Shown here: piece after piece, positions 32,909-41,328 of the stretch
Position numbering within the stretch: the first letter of the stretch is position 1
Layout of the letters: every line of letters starts with the position of its first letter
Source of the DNA: Cryobacterium mannosilyticum
GTDB lineage: Bacteria; Actinomycetota; Actinomycetes; Actinomycetales; Microbacteriaceae
NCBI RefSeq assembly: GCF_004402705.1
Contig: NZ_SOFM01000023.1
Span: 57,447 to 121,446, forward strand
DNA: 64,000 nucleotides
Reading direction: 5' to 3'
Translations under genes and position numbers: made by a program
Notes under the pieces: generated by a model
What the model was told of the DNA's origin: nothing
Database searches by the model: none
The model's input: the letters and a program-made list of their open reading frames with translations, nothing else

Positions 32909-34351
32909 TCACGGCGCCAGGGCGGGCGATTCCCGGATGCCGAACTCGTCGCGCAGGACAAGGGTGGCCGCGTGCCAGCCGTTCATGCCGTGTACGGCCG
33001 GTCCGGGCGGCGTCGATGCCGAGCAGAGGTAGAGGCCGGGCACGGGCGTCTTCCACGGCCGGGTCGACACCACCGGCCGTTTGACGAGTTGCCGCAGGGT
33101 GACCTGCCCGCCGAGGATGTCCCCGCCGACGAGGTTCGGGTCGACCTGGCTCATCCCCCGCGCGGTGGAGGATGCGGTCGCCAGGATGGTGTCCCGGAAC
33201 CCGGGCGCGAACTCCTCGATCCGCCGCACGATGGCCTCCGACCGGTCGGCATCCGACCCCGGCGGAACATGCGTGTAGGCCCAGAGCACCTGCCGTCCGT
33301 TCGGCGCCCTGGTCGAGTCGAGCACGCTCGGCTGGGTGACCAGCACGAACGGGTGCTCCGGCAACCGCCCGCGCGCCACCTCCCGTTCCGCTCCGATCAC
33401 GTCGGCCCGGCTGCCGCCGAGGTGAACCGTCGGCGCGAGGACGAGCTCGGGGTTCGCCCACGGTACCGGGCCGGACAGGGCGACGTCGAGCTTCGCGATC
33501 CCGCTGCCGTAGTGGAAGCGTGCCAGCGCCCGCCGGTACCCGGTCGGCAGGGAATCCCCGGCGAACCGGTCCAGGAAGGCCGGTGAGGTGTCGAGCAGGG
33601 TCACCCGGGCCGGCGCCAGATCGCCGGGGACCCGCACCTCCCGGCCGAGGTCGAACCGGCCCCCGTGCACGATGATGTCGGCGACCATCGCGTCGGCAAT
33701 GGCCTGCGACCCGCCGACCGGGTAGCCCCAGCCGGCCGCGTGGGCGTGAGCGGCGAGGAGCAGCCCGGCGCCGGCGGTGGCCAGCGACGGCTGGCGCCCG
33801 GGCGCGTGTGCGGCCACCCCGGCGAACAGTGCCTGCGCCGACTCGCCGCGGAGGATCCCGCGCTGGAGTTCCGTGCCGAGGCCTGCGACCCGCAGGCCGA
33901 AGACGAGGGCAGCGACCGGGTCGTCGGGCCAGCGGAGCAGCTGGTTGCCAGTCAGGGCGACGACGCCGTCGAGGCGGTTGAGCACCGGCTGGAACAGCCG
34001 GGCCCAGGCGTGTCCGCCCCGACCGAGTCCGTCCGCCGTGCGGTCCAGGCTGCGGTAGGCCACGGCCGCCCGCGCGGCGTCGAGGGGATGCGCGTAGGAC
34101 ACCTCCGGGATGATGAACGGCACTCGGGCGGTGAGCCCGAACGCGAGGAAGAACGGGGAGGCGAGCGCCGCCGGGTGCACCGCCGAGCCGACGTCGTGCC
34201 GGAACCCGGGCAGGGTCAGTTCTTCGGTGCGGAGCGCCCCGCCGGCCGTTCCGGCCAGCTCGGTGACGTGCACAGAGAGCCCCGCCCTGGCCAGCACCAC
34301 CGCCGCGGCGAGCCCGTTGGGCCCGGCCCCCACGACGTTGACGTCAGGCAC
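32909..34351 (-). CDS. FAD-dependent oxidoreductase, phytoene-desaturase-like
   Basis: NAD(P)/FAD oxidoreductase related to CrtI but distinct from the operonic crtI. It starts VPDVNVVGAGPNGLAAAVVLARAGLSVHVTE (FAD motif) and ends with the CrtI-family C-terminal motif PVPGLYLCSASTPPGPAVHGMNGWHAA. 480 aa. The GTG overlaps the end of the upstream membrane protein gene by 8 nt, so these two form a unit. Substrate unknown; such 'phytoene desaturase-like' proteins are frequent in actinobacteria and need not act on carotenoids. Confidence 0.87.
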   Translation of the reverse strand: MPDVNVVGAGPNGLAAAVVLARAGLSVHVTELAGTAGGALRTEELTLPGFRHDVGSAVHPAALASPFFLAFGLTARVPFIIPEVSYAHPLDAARAAVAYRSLDRTADGLGRGGHAWARLFQPVLNRLDGVVALTGNQLLRWPDDPVAALVFGLRVAGLGTELQRGILRGESAQALFAGVAAHAPGRQPSLATAGAGLLLAAHAHAAGWGYPVGGSQAIADAMVADIIVHGGRFDLGREVRVPGDLAPARVTLLDTSPAFLDRFAGDSLPTGYRRALARFHYGSGIAKLDVALSGPVPWANPELVLAPTVHLGGSRADVIGAEREVARGRLPEHPFVLVTQPSVLDSTRAPNGRQVLWAYTHVPPGSDADRSEAIVRRIEEFAPGFRDTILATASSTARGMSQVDPNLVGGDILGGQVTLRQLVKRPVVSTRPWKTPVPGLYLCSASTPPGPAVHGMNGWHAATLVLRDEFGIRESPALAP

Positions 34352-35783
34352 GGGCCCGACCGGCGAGGGACACCGGCGCGACGAGGAGGCCGACCTCCGA
34401 TCGAATCCACCAGTCGTGGGAGGCCCGGCGTTCCGCCGGGGTCGAAAACCGGTACAGGTAGACGCGGGCGCGGATCTGCCGGGGCGGGGCATCCGGGAAC
34501 GGGTTCACCCGCAGCATCCGCAGGGTGGGGCGGTCGCCCTCGAGCAGCCGGACCAGGAAGGTCTCGAACCAGCGGGTGTCGCGTGCGCCCAGGGCGAGGA
34601 ACCACATGAGCCAGTCCAGGCGCAGGTGGTAGGGAGCGAATTGGCGCGGCATCCGCCCCGGTGCCCCCGGCTTGCCCCGGAACTCGTAGGCGAGCCAGCC
34701 GGTCTCGTCGCCAGGGTCGGCCGCGTCGCTGCCCTCGACGACAACCTCGAACCGTTCCCTGGTGACCGTGCCGAAGGCACCGTAGGCGTTCACCAGGTGG
34801 TAGCGGTTGAAGCTTGCGTTCATCAGCTGCCGGCGGGCGAACAGGTTGCGGAAGGGCCGGTAGCTGAGCACCAGCAGGAAGAGCGTGGCGGCCAGCACCA
34901 CCGCGACGAACCAGATCGGTGCGGCCGGGGACTCGGCCGGCGCCGGGATCCCGGGCAGCACGGCGCGGAACGCGTTGTCGTCGATGGCGGAGAAGGCGAG
35001 CACGATCGTGACCCAGTTCAACCAGGCGAAGTTGCCGGTGAACACGAGCCAGAGCTGGGTCAGCACGATGACCACGGCGGCGACGGATGCGACCGGTTGG
35101 GGCGCGAAGAGCAAGAACGGCACCACGAGCTGCGCGAAGTGATTGCCGATGACCTCGCCGCGGTGGAACCACTTCGGCAGGTTGTGCACGAACCAGCTGA
35201 CCGGGTTCGGCATCGGCTGGGTCTCGTGGTGGTAGAACAGTGCGGTCAGGTCGCGCCACTCCCGCCCGCCGCGGATCTTGATCATCCCGGCGCCGAATTC
35301 GAGCCGGAACAGCAGCCAGCGGCAGAAGATGATCACGGTGATCGGCGGGGCGACCTCGTTCGAACCGAGGAAGGCCATCACGAAGCCGGCCTCGAGCAGC
35401 AGGCTCTCCCAGCCGAACGAGTAGAACGTCTGGCCGACGTTGACGATGGACAGGTAACCGGCCCAGAGCAGCAGGAAGGCGACCAGCGGCAGCCAGGGCG
35501 GTCCGAGCTGCGGCAGCCCGGCCACCAGCAGGGCGGACAGGGCCGCGCCGGACCAGGCCAGGACCCGCAGCATCCGGTCGGAGTACCGCCAGTGGAACAG
35601 GCTCGGCGACTGCCGGAAAGTGATGCGGGAGACGAATCCCGGCACGGGGAGCAGACCGTGCTCTCCGAGCAGGGCCGGGAATTGGTTGACGGCCGAGATG
35701 AAGCCGATCAGGTAGCACGCGGCAACGCCGCGCTGCAAAACCTGCCGCGCGATCTCGTAGTCTCCCGCAGTGAACCAGTCCAT
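34344..35783 (-). CDS. lipase maturation factor family membrane protein
   Basis: Polytopic membrane protein of the LMF1/DUF1222 family, known from eukaryotic lipase folding; bacterial role unclear. Visible are MDWFTAGDYEIARQVLQRGVAACYLIGF, YSFGWESLLLEAGF, RWLLFRLEFGAGMIKIRGGREWRDLTALFYHHETQPMPNP (the most conserved block) and a soluble C-terminus with GWLAYEFRGKPG. 479 aa, about eight hydrophobic segments. Coupled to the downstream oxidoreductase by overlap. The 96 bp upstream hold no gene. Confidence 0.87.
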   Translation of the reverse strand: MDWFTAGDYEIARQVLQRGVAACYLIGFISAVNQFPALLGEHGLLPVPGFVSRITFRQSPSLFHWRYSDRMLRVLAWSGAALSALLVAGLPQLGPPWLPLVAFLLLWAGYLSIVNVGQTFYSFGWESLLLEAGFVMAFLGSNEVAPPITVIIFCRWLLFRLEFGAGMIKIRGGREWRDLTALFYHHETQPMPNPVSWFVHNLPKWFHRGEVIGNHFAQLVVPFLLFAPQPVASVAAVVIVLTQLWLVFTGNFAWLNWVTIVLAFSAIDDNAFRAVLPGIPAPAESPAAPIWFVAVVLAATLFLLVLSYRPFRNLFARRQLMNASFNRYHLVNAYGAFGTVTRERFEVVVEGSDAADPGDETGWLAYEFRGKPGAPGRMPRQFAPYHLRLDWLMWFLALGARDTRWFETFLVRLLEGDRPTLRMLRVNPFPDAPPRQIRARVYLYRFSTPAERRASHDWWIRSEVGLLVAPVSLAGRARA

Positions 35784-35879
35784 GGTGGATTCACCATAGG
35801 CCTGCCCGCAGCGGCCTTCAATGGGTTCCGGGGCCCGGGCGGGTCGAGGGCGGACTCCCCCGTTCCCGGCACACCTGCC

Positions 35880-36875
35880 CTACCTTTGGACGCGCACGAT
35901 CTCGTAGGCCACGGAGTCTGTGCCCGGGGTTCCGAACCGCGCGTTGACGGCGTACAGGTCGCCGCGCGGACCGAAGTCGATGGTGGTGGGGACGTCGAAA
36001 TCAGGATCCGTGAGGGTACGGACGAACCTCGCCTCCGTTCCGTCCGAGGACAGGCGGAATTGGGCGATGCTGTTCTCGCGGTTCTGGACGACGTAGAGCG
36101 TGCGGCCCTGGAGCAGCAGCCCATCGGCGGCGGTCACGTCACCACCCGTGATTGTGATCCGGGTGGCCTCACCGTTGGACACGTCGACCAGGTACAGGGC
36201 GCTGCCCGAGCCGTCCGGATCGGCGGACTGCCCCAGGATGAGAGTGTCCTCGTCGAACACGGCGATGCCGTTCCCGTTGAAGGAGCCTGGAGGTGCGAGC
36301 GCGAAGTCACCGCCGAGCGGGATCTCCCGCGGCTCGCCGACGGTGTCTCCGTCCACCGGGAGCGCATAGATCACGGCCCGCTGGGAGTCGGTGAAGTAGG
36401 CGGTGTCGCCGGCGACGGTGAGGTCATTCACGAACCCGGCTTCCGGGATGTGGCGAACCGCGACCTCCTTGCCGGACCGGTGATCGTAGGCGCGGAGTTC
36501 GCCTGAGGGCCCGCCGGCGACGAGGAGCAGAGGACCGGCGATCTTGAGGCCGACCGCCGGGTCGCCGTCGGCAGCGACCAGGGGTGCGGTTTGACCGGTT
36601 CGGAGGTTCGCGGTGACTATCGTGCCGTCGACCAGGGAGCCGGCATAGGCCGTGTTCCCCTTCACCACGATTCCCTCCGGCCGGAAGCCGAGATCGCCGG
36701 CGACAGCGTCGTTGGGCAGGGTGATGGTTTCGGGAAAGCGCGTCTGGCGGTCGTTCGAATCGTCGGCCAGCGCCGGGGACGCGACGGCGAAGGAGAGCCC
36801 GATCACGGCCGCAGCGATCGCGATGCGGCCGGGCGTGGATCGATGTATCGGGTGAGAGCGAACAGCGGTTTTCAT
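35880..36875 (-). CDS. secreted beta-propeller protein (SMP-30/NHL-like)
   Basis: Predicted exported protein of 331 aa. Signal peptide: basic start, hydrophobic IAIAAAVIGLSFAVASPALA, cleavage likely after ALA. The mature part has repeated blade-like motifs (PEGIVVKGNTAYAGSLVDGTI, VNDLTVAGDTAYFTDSQRAVIYALP, ADGLLLQGRTLYVVQNRENSIAQFRL, TTIDFGPRGDLYAVNARF), the pattern of SMP-30/gluconolactonase-like propellers. Catalytic identity unknown. AGGAG lies 6 nt before the ATG. It is divergent from lacI. Confidence 0.82.
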   Translation of the reverse strand: MKTAVRSHPIHRSTPGRIAIAAAVIGLSFAVASPALADDSNDRQTRFPETITLPNDAVAGDLGFRPEGIVVKGNTAYAGSLVDGTIVTANLRTGQTAPLVAADGDPAVGLKIAGPLLLVAGGPSGELRAYDHRSGKEVAVRHIPEAGFVNDLTVAGDTAYFTDSQRAVIYALPVDGDTVGEPREIPLGGDFALAPPGSFNGNGIAVFDEDTLILGQSADPDGSGSALYLVDVSNGEATRITITGGDVTAADGLLLQGRTLYVVQNRENSIAQFRLSSDGTEARFVRTLTDPDFDVPTTIDFGPRGDLYAVNARFGTPGTDSVAYEIVRVQR

Positions 36876-36993
36876 GTTGACTCCTGAGGTTCCGATGGGT
36901 GGGAATACCGTGACACCTGCTCATGATATCAAGCTGAGAAATCATCAGGAATGGCAGCGGATGGCTCGTGGGCCGCGACTGCGGGAAATCTTC

Positions 36994-37039
36994 TTGACGC
37001 CGTCGACTAAACCGGTATAGTTAACTAAACCGGTTCAGT
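36994..37039 (+). promoter_or_regulatory. lacI operon promoter with two overlapping/adjacent operators
   Basis: A -35 TTGACG (36994-36999), 16-bp spacer and -10 TATAGT (37016-37021) form a good promoter. Two near-identical palindromes, ACTAAACCGGTATAGT (37006-37021) and ACTAAACCGGTTCAGT (37024-37039), sit 18 bp apart; the first covers the -10. The central AACCGGTT fits LacI/GalR-type sites (CG at the centre). The arrangement indicates autorepression of lacI, and perhaps of the operon. Confidence 0.82.
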
Positions 37040-37081
37040 CCGCGGTTGCAATCCGCGGCTGGCGATCAATGAGGAGACCCC

Positions 37082-38107
37082 GTGAGTGCTGACAAGGTGA
37101 CCATCGCCGATGTGGCCAGGACCGCCGGCGTGAGCAAGGGTCTTGTCTCCTTCGCCCTGAACAACCGACCGGGCGTCGGCGCGGAAACCCGGGTGCGCAT
37201 CCTCCAGGTTGCCCAGGACCTGGGCTGGAAGCCGTCGCTGCGGGCTCGTTCGCTCTCCACCCAGCGTTCATTCGCGCTCGGCCTGGTGATCGCCCGGAAC
37301 CCGGAGGTTCTCGCCTCCGACCCATTCTTCCCGTCGTTCATCGCCGGCGTCGAATCGATCCTCTCCACCGAACGCCGGGCCCTCGTGCTCAGCGTGGTGC
37401 CCGACGAGGAGACCGAGCTGCAGACCTACCGGTCGCTGGTCGCCGACGGGCGGGTGGACGGGGTCTTCCTCAGCGACCTGCGCCACAACGACGCCCGCAT
37501 CCCGCTACTCACCGAACTGGGCCTGCCCGCGGTCACCCTCGGCCGCCCCGACGGTGACAGCCCGTACCCCGCGGTCACCGTCGATGACACACCGGGGGTC
37601 ACGGCATCCGTTCGCTACCTCGCGGAGCTCGGTCACCGCAGGATCGCGCACGTCGCCGGCAGCCCGAACCTGCTGCACGGCACCCGTCGCCGCGAGGCCT
37701 TCGCGGCGGCGATGGCGGCCGCCGGGCTGCCGGAGGGGCAGACCGTGGAGACCGACTTCTCGGTGGGGGCCGGCTCGGACGCCACCCGCCGGCTGCTCGG
37801 CCAGGCGATCCGGCCGACCGCCATCGTCTACGCCAACGACCCGATGGCGATCGCCGGCCTCGGCGTGGCGCACGAGCTCGGCATCCGGATTCCGGAGGAC
37901 CTCTCGATCACCGGTTTCGACGACATCGACTTCTGCCGCTATGTGTTCCCGCCGCTGACCACCGTCAGCGCCGCGCCCGCGGTATGGGGCCGCGCCGCGG
38001 CGACGACCCTGCTTCACCTGATGGAGCACGGCCGCGCGGATGACGTGGACCTGCCGGCCGCCAGGCTCATCATCCGCGGCTCGGCCGCTCCGCCGGCCCG
38101 GCACTGA
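37082..38107 (+). CDS. LacI-family transcriptional regulator
   Basis: Sugar-responsive repressor. The DNA-binding headpiece is TIADVARTAGVSKGLVSFALNNRPGVGAETRVRILQVAQDLGWKPSLRARSLS; the periplasmic-binding-protein-like ligand domain follows with VYANDPMAIAGLGVAHELGIRIPEDLSITGFDDIDFCRYVFPPLTTV. 341 aa. GTG start with GAGGAG 5 nt upstream. It heads a sugar-uptake operon and likely represses it through the two palindromes upstream. The headpiece residue pattern (KGLVSFALN) differs from the usual SxxTVSRVLN, so the operator may be atypical. Confidence 0.93.
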   Translation: MSADKVTIADVARTAGVSKGLVSFALNNRPGVGAETRVRILQVAQDLGWKPSLRARSLSTQRSFALGLVIARNPEVLASDPFFPSFIAGVESILSTERRALVLSVVPDEETELQTYRSLVADGRVDGVFLSDLRHNDARIPLLTELGLPAVTLGRPDGDSPYPAVTVDDTPGVTASVRYLAELGHRRIAHVAGSPNLLHGTRRREAFAAAMAAAGLPEGQTVETDFSVGAGSDATRRLLGQAIRPTAIVYANDPMAIAGLGVAHELGIRIPEDLSITGFDDIDFCRYVFPPLTTVSAAPAVWGRAAATTLLHLMEHGRADDVDLPAARLIIRGSAAPPARH

Positions 38108-38231
38108 CCGGCGCTCACCGACCCCGGCCCGCACCGACTTACCCGCTTACCCGCTTACCCGCCGTACCACCTACCGACCCACGAATGTACCCGCAGCAGG
38201 GCTGCTGCGATCCAAGGAAATGGAGAAAGAA
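38108..38231 (+). other. leader between lacI and the binding-protein gene, with 8-bp repeats
   Basis: 124 bp without a gene. Three tandem 8-bp units CTTACCCG (about 38138-38161) lie in the middle. A GGAG 7 nt before the lipoprotein ATG is the ribosome binding site. I see no second LacI-type palindrome or clear promoter. Confidence 0.6.
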
Positions 38232-39533
38232 ATGCACAGCAAGGGATTGACCCGGCGGATCCTCGCCGTCACGGCCGCTTCGGCCACCGTGGTACTGGCG
38301 CTCGGCGCCTGCGCCTCCGGCGGGACGAGTGGCGACGCCGGAACGGCGCGCGGCCCGATCACGATCTGGTACTCGAACAACTCGAGCGAGATCGAGTGGG
38401 GCAAGCAGATGGTGACGGCCTGGAACGCAGACCACCCGAACGAAAAGGTCAAGGCGCAGGAGATTCCGGCCGGCAAGAGCAGCGAGGAAGTCATCGGCGC
38501 TGCGATCACCGCCGGGAACGCCCCCTGCCTGATTTACAACACCGCCCCCGTGGCCGTGCCGCAGTTCCAGAAGCAGGGTGGACTCGTCGACCTGAGCAGC
38601 TTCAAGGATGGCGCCTCCTACATCGAAGACCGCAGCGGTGACAACGCCGCGCAGTACAAGAGCGATGACGGCAAGTTCTACCAGATGCCGTGGAAGTCCA
38701 ACCCCGTGATGATCTTCTACAACAAGGACATGTTCACCAAGGCCGGGCTCGACGCCGAGAACCCGTCGCTGGCCACCTACGACGAATTCCTGGCCACTGC
38801 CCGCACCCTCGTCTCAAGCGGCGCGGCCAAGAACGCGATCTTCCCGTCGCCGACGAGCGAGTTCTACCAGAGCTGGTTCGACTTCTACCCGCTCTACGCC
38901 GCCGAGAGCGGCGGCACGCAGCTGGTCGAGAACGGCAAGGCCACCTTCGATGACGCCACCGGCGTGAAGGTCGCCGAGTTCTGGAAGACCCTGTACACCG
39001 AGGGTCTCGCGAGCAAGGAGAAGTACCAGAGCGACTCCTTCGCTGACGGCGTCGCCGCCATGTCGATCGTCGGCCCGTGGGCCGTGCCGGTCTACAAGGA
39101 CAAGGTCAACTGGGGTGCGGTGCCCGTTCCCACCAGCGCGGGCACTGCGGCCGACAAGACCTACACGTTCAGTGATGCCAAGAACGTCGCGATGTACTCG
39201 TCGTGCAAGAACCAGGCCACCGCCTGGGACGTGCTGAAGTTCTCGACCAGCAAGGCTCAGGACGGCCAGCTCCTCGACCTGACCGGCCAGATGCCGATCC
39301 GCGCCGACCTGCCGACCGCGTACCCGGCGTACTTCACGGCCAACCCGGCCTACCTGCAGTTCGGTGACCAGGCCGCTCGCACGGTCGAGGTTCCCAACGT
39401 GTCCAACTCGGTCGAGGTGTGGCAGGACTTCCGCGACGCCTACTCCAAGTCGGTCATCTTCGGCGAGGGTGACGTGAAGAAGTCCCTTGCCGGCGCAGCC
39501 GAGAAGATCAACCAGTTGGTCGCGACGAAGTAG
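38232..39533 (+). CDS. sugar ABC transporter substrate-binding lipoprotein
   Basis: Extracellular solute-binding protein (family 1, MalE-like). Lipoprotein signal: MHSKGLTRRILAVTAASATVVLALGAC with lipobox LGAC, then a Gly/Ser/Thr linker. The mature domain begins GPITIWYSNNSSEIEWGKQMVTAWNADHP, and ends TVEVPNVSNSVEVWQDFRDAYSKSVIFGEGDVKKSLAGAAEKINQLV. 433 aa. The ATG has GGAG about 7 nt upstream. It binds an oligosaccharide; the partner GH130 enzyme suggests a beta-mannoside. The two permease genes follow directly, with no ATPase gene, so a shared MsmK/UgpC-type ATPase must serve. Confidence 0.93.
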   Translation: MHSKGLTRRILAVTAASATVVLALGACASGGTSGDAGTARGPITIWYSNNSSEIEWGKQMVTAWNADHPNEKVKAQEIPAGKSSEEVIGAAITAGNAPCLIYNTAPVAVPQFQKQGGLVDLSSFKDGASYIEDRSGDNAAQYKSDDGKFYQMPWKSNPVMIFYNKDMFTKAGLDAENPSLATYDEFLATARTLVSSGAAKNAIFPSPTSEFYQSWFDFYPLYAAESGGTQLVENGKATFDDATGVKVAEFWKTLYTEGLASKEKYQSDSFADGVAAMSIVGPWAVPVYKDKVNWGAVPVPTSAGTAADKTYTFSDAKNVAMYSSCKNQATAWDVLKFSTSKAQDGQLLDLTGQMPIRADLPTAYPAYFTANPAYLQFGDQAARTVEVPNVSNSVEVWQDFRDAYSKSVIFGEGDVKKSLAGAAEKINQLVATK

Positions 39534-39542
39534 CGACTGCCG

Positions 39543-40496
39543 ATGTCCACCACCGCAACAGCGAAGCCGGCCGCCGGGAGATCCACTCGATCTCCCGGCG
39601 GGCGGGGCCCCCGCCACCGCCCGCTCCTGGGCAAGAACCCGATCGGGCTCCTGCTCAGCGCGCCGTACCTCGTCTTCGTCATCGTCGTCTTCGCGTATCC
39701 GCTCGTCTTCGCCGTGTACATGGCGTTCCACGACTATTTCTTCGCCGCACCCGGCGCCCAGGTCGACCGTCCGTTCGTCGGACTCGCCAACTTCCAGGAG
39801 GTGCTCTCCGACCCGGCCGTGATCCGTTCGTTCGGCAACGTCGGCATCTTCCTGCTGATCAACGTGCCGCTGACCGTGGTGCTCTCCCTCGTGCTCGCGA
39901 CCGCCCTCAACAAGGCCGTCCACGGCCGCACGTTCCTGCGCGTGGCCTACTACGTGCCGTACGTGACCGCCAGCGTCGCGGTCGTCGGCGTGTGGCTGTT
40001 CCTGTTCAGCGGCAGCGGCCTGGTCAACCAGTTGCTCGGCCCGCTCGCCCCTGATCCGTCCTGGCTGATCAGCCCGACCTGGGCCATGCCCACGATCGCC
40101 CTGTTCGTCACCTGGAAGCAGCTGGGTTTCTACATCCTGCTCTACCTCGCCGCGCTGCAGAGCGTGTCCAAGGAGCTCTACGAGGCCGCGTCGACCGATG
40201 GCGCCGGCGCCCTGCGCAGCTTCTTCTCCGTCACGATCCCCGGCGTGCGACCCGCGACGGTGCTCGTGCTCCTGCTCTCGACCGTGACCGGCGCGAACCT
40301 CTTCACCGAGCCGTACCTCCTCACCGGCGGCGGCGGCCCGAACGGGGCCTCCACCTCGCCCGTGCTGCTCATGTACCAGAAGGGCATCGAGCAGGGCCAC
40401 CCCGGCACTGCCTCGGCGATTGGAATCGTGCTCGTGATCGGAGTCCTCATCATCGCGTTCATCCAGCGCAAGATTGCGGGAGGTGACGAATCATGA
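39543..40496 (+). CDS. sugar ABC transporter permease (MalF type)
   Basis: Inner-membrane permease. Six transmembrane segments are visible, and the cytoplasmic EAA loop reads YEAASTDGAGALRSFFSVTIPGVRP near residue 210. 317 aa. It begins only 9 nt after the lipoprotein stop. The first 30 residues are a basic Gly/Arg/Ser-rich extension, whose coding sequence forms a perfect 13-bp inverted repeat. ATGA overlap with the next permease. Confidence 0.93.
   Translation: MSTTATAKPAAGRSTRSPGGRGPRHRPLLGKNPIGLLLSAPYLVFVIVVFAYPLVFAVYMAFHDYFFAAPGAQVDRPFVGLANFQEVLSDPAVIRSFGNVGIFLLINVPLTVVLSLVLATALNKAVHGRTFLRVAYYVPYVTASVAVVGVWLFLFSGSGLVNQLLGPLAPDPSWLISPTWAMPTIALFVTWKQLGFYILLYLAALQSVSKELYEAASTDGAGALRSFFSVTIPGVRPATVLVLLLSTVTGANLFTEPYLLTGGGGPNGASTSPVLLMYQKGIEQGHPGTASAIGIVLVIGVLIIAFIQRKIAGGDES
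39571..39601. repeat. perfect 13-bp inverted repeat in the permease 5' coding region
   Basis: Two 13-nt arms, 39571-39583 and 39589-39601, with loop CACTC, are perfectly complementary. It begins 28 nt downstream of the permease ATG. In mRNA this is a very stable hairpin, directly followed by another GC-rich stem (GGCGGG/CCCGCC). It may protect or set the level of the upstream lipoprotein message or slow permease translation. Confidence 0.85.
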
Positions 40497-41326
40497 GCCG
40501 CGGCCAGAACATCCTCCGCGGCGTCGTCCTGACGGTCGGCGCGGTCGCGTTCCTCTTCCCGTTCTACTACATGATCATCGGTTCGCTGCAGGCCTCGCCT
40601 GACTCGACACCGGGCGGCGCGTTCCCGAACCCGGCCAACCTGACCCTCGAGAACTACACCGACATCAACAGCCGGATCAACCTGATGCGGGGCCTGCTCA
40701 ACTCGGGCATCTTCACCGGCGGCGTCATCGTCGGCACCCTCCTGTTCGGAGTGCTCGTCGGCTATGCGCTGGCCCAGCTGCAGTGGCGCGGTCGCGGGGT
40801 CACCTTCGCACTCGTGCTCCTGGTGCAGGTCGTGCCGTTCCAGCTGCTGATGATCCCGCTCTACGTCATGATCGCCCGGGACTACGGGCTCGCCGACAAT
40901 TACCTCGGCATGATCCTCCCGTTCGCGATCAACTCGACCGCCGTCATCATCTTCCGCCAGTACTTCCTGCAGGTTCCCCGGGACCTGTTCGACGCGGCGA
41001 GGATCGACGGGGCCGGCGAGGTCACCGTGCTGACGAAGATCGCGATCCCGCTCGTGCGGCCGGCGATCCTGACCGTCGTGCTGTTGACGTTCATCGGACC
41101 GTGGAACGAGTTCCTCTGGCCGTTCCTCGTCACCAAGGAAGCCTCGATGCAGCCCCTCGCCGTTGCGCTGGCCAACTACATCAGCAATGTGGCCGCCACC
41201 GCGGCCAATCCCTTCGGGGCCGTCCTCGCCGGAGCCTGCGTGCTCGCAGCCCCGGCGGTCCTGCTCTTCATTGTTTTCCAACGACACTTTGTCTCCACCG
41301 ATATCGGCTCCGGCGTGAAAGGTTAG
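40493..41326 (+). CDS. sugar ABC transporter permease (MalG type)
   Basis: Second permease of the uptake system. Six hydrophobic segments; the EAA loop is DAARIDGAGEVTVLTKIAIPLVRPAILTV near residue 165. 277 aa. It starts in an ATGA overlap with the MalF-type gene and is followed 3 bp after its stop by the GH130 gene, so all are one transcript. Confidence 0.93.
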   Translation: MSRGQNILRGVVLTVGAVAFLFPFYYMIIGSLQASPDSTPGGAFPNPANLTLENYTDINSRINLMRGLLNSGIFTGGVIVGTLLFGVLVGYALAQLQWRGRGVTFALVLLVQVVPFQLLMIPLYVMIARDYGLADNYLGMILPFAINSTAVIIFRQYFLQVPRDLFDAARIDGAGEVTVLTKIAIPLVRPAILTVVLLTFIGPWNEFLWPFLVTKEASMQPLAVALANYISNVAATAANPFGAVLAGACVLAAPAVLLFIVFQRHFVSTDIGSGVKG

Positions 41327-41328
41327 AA

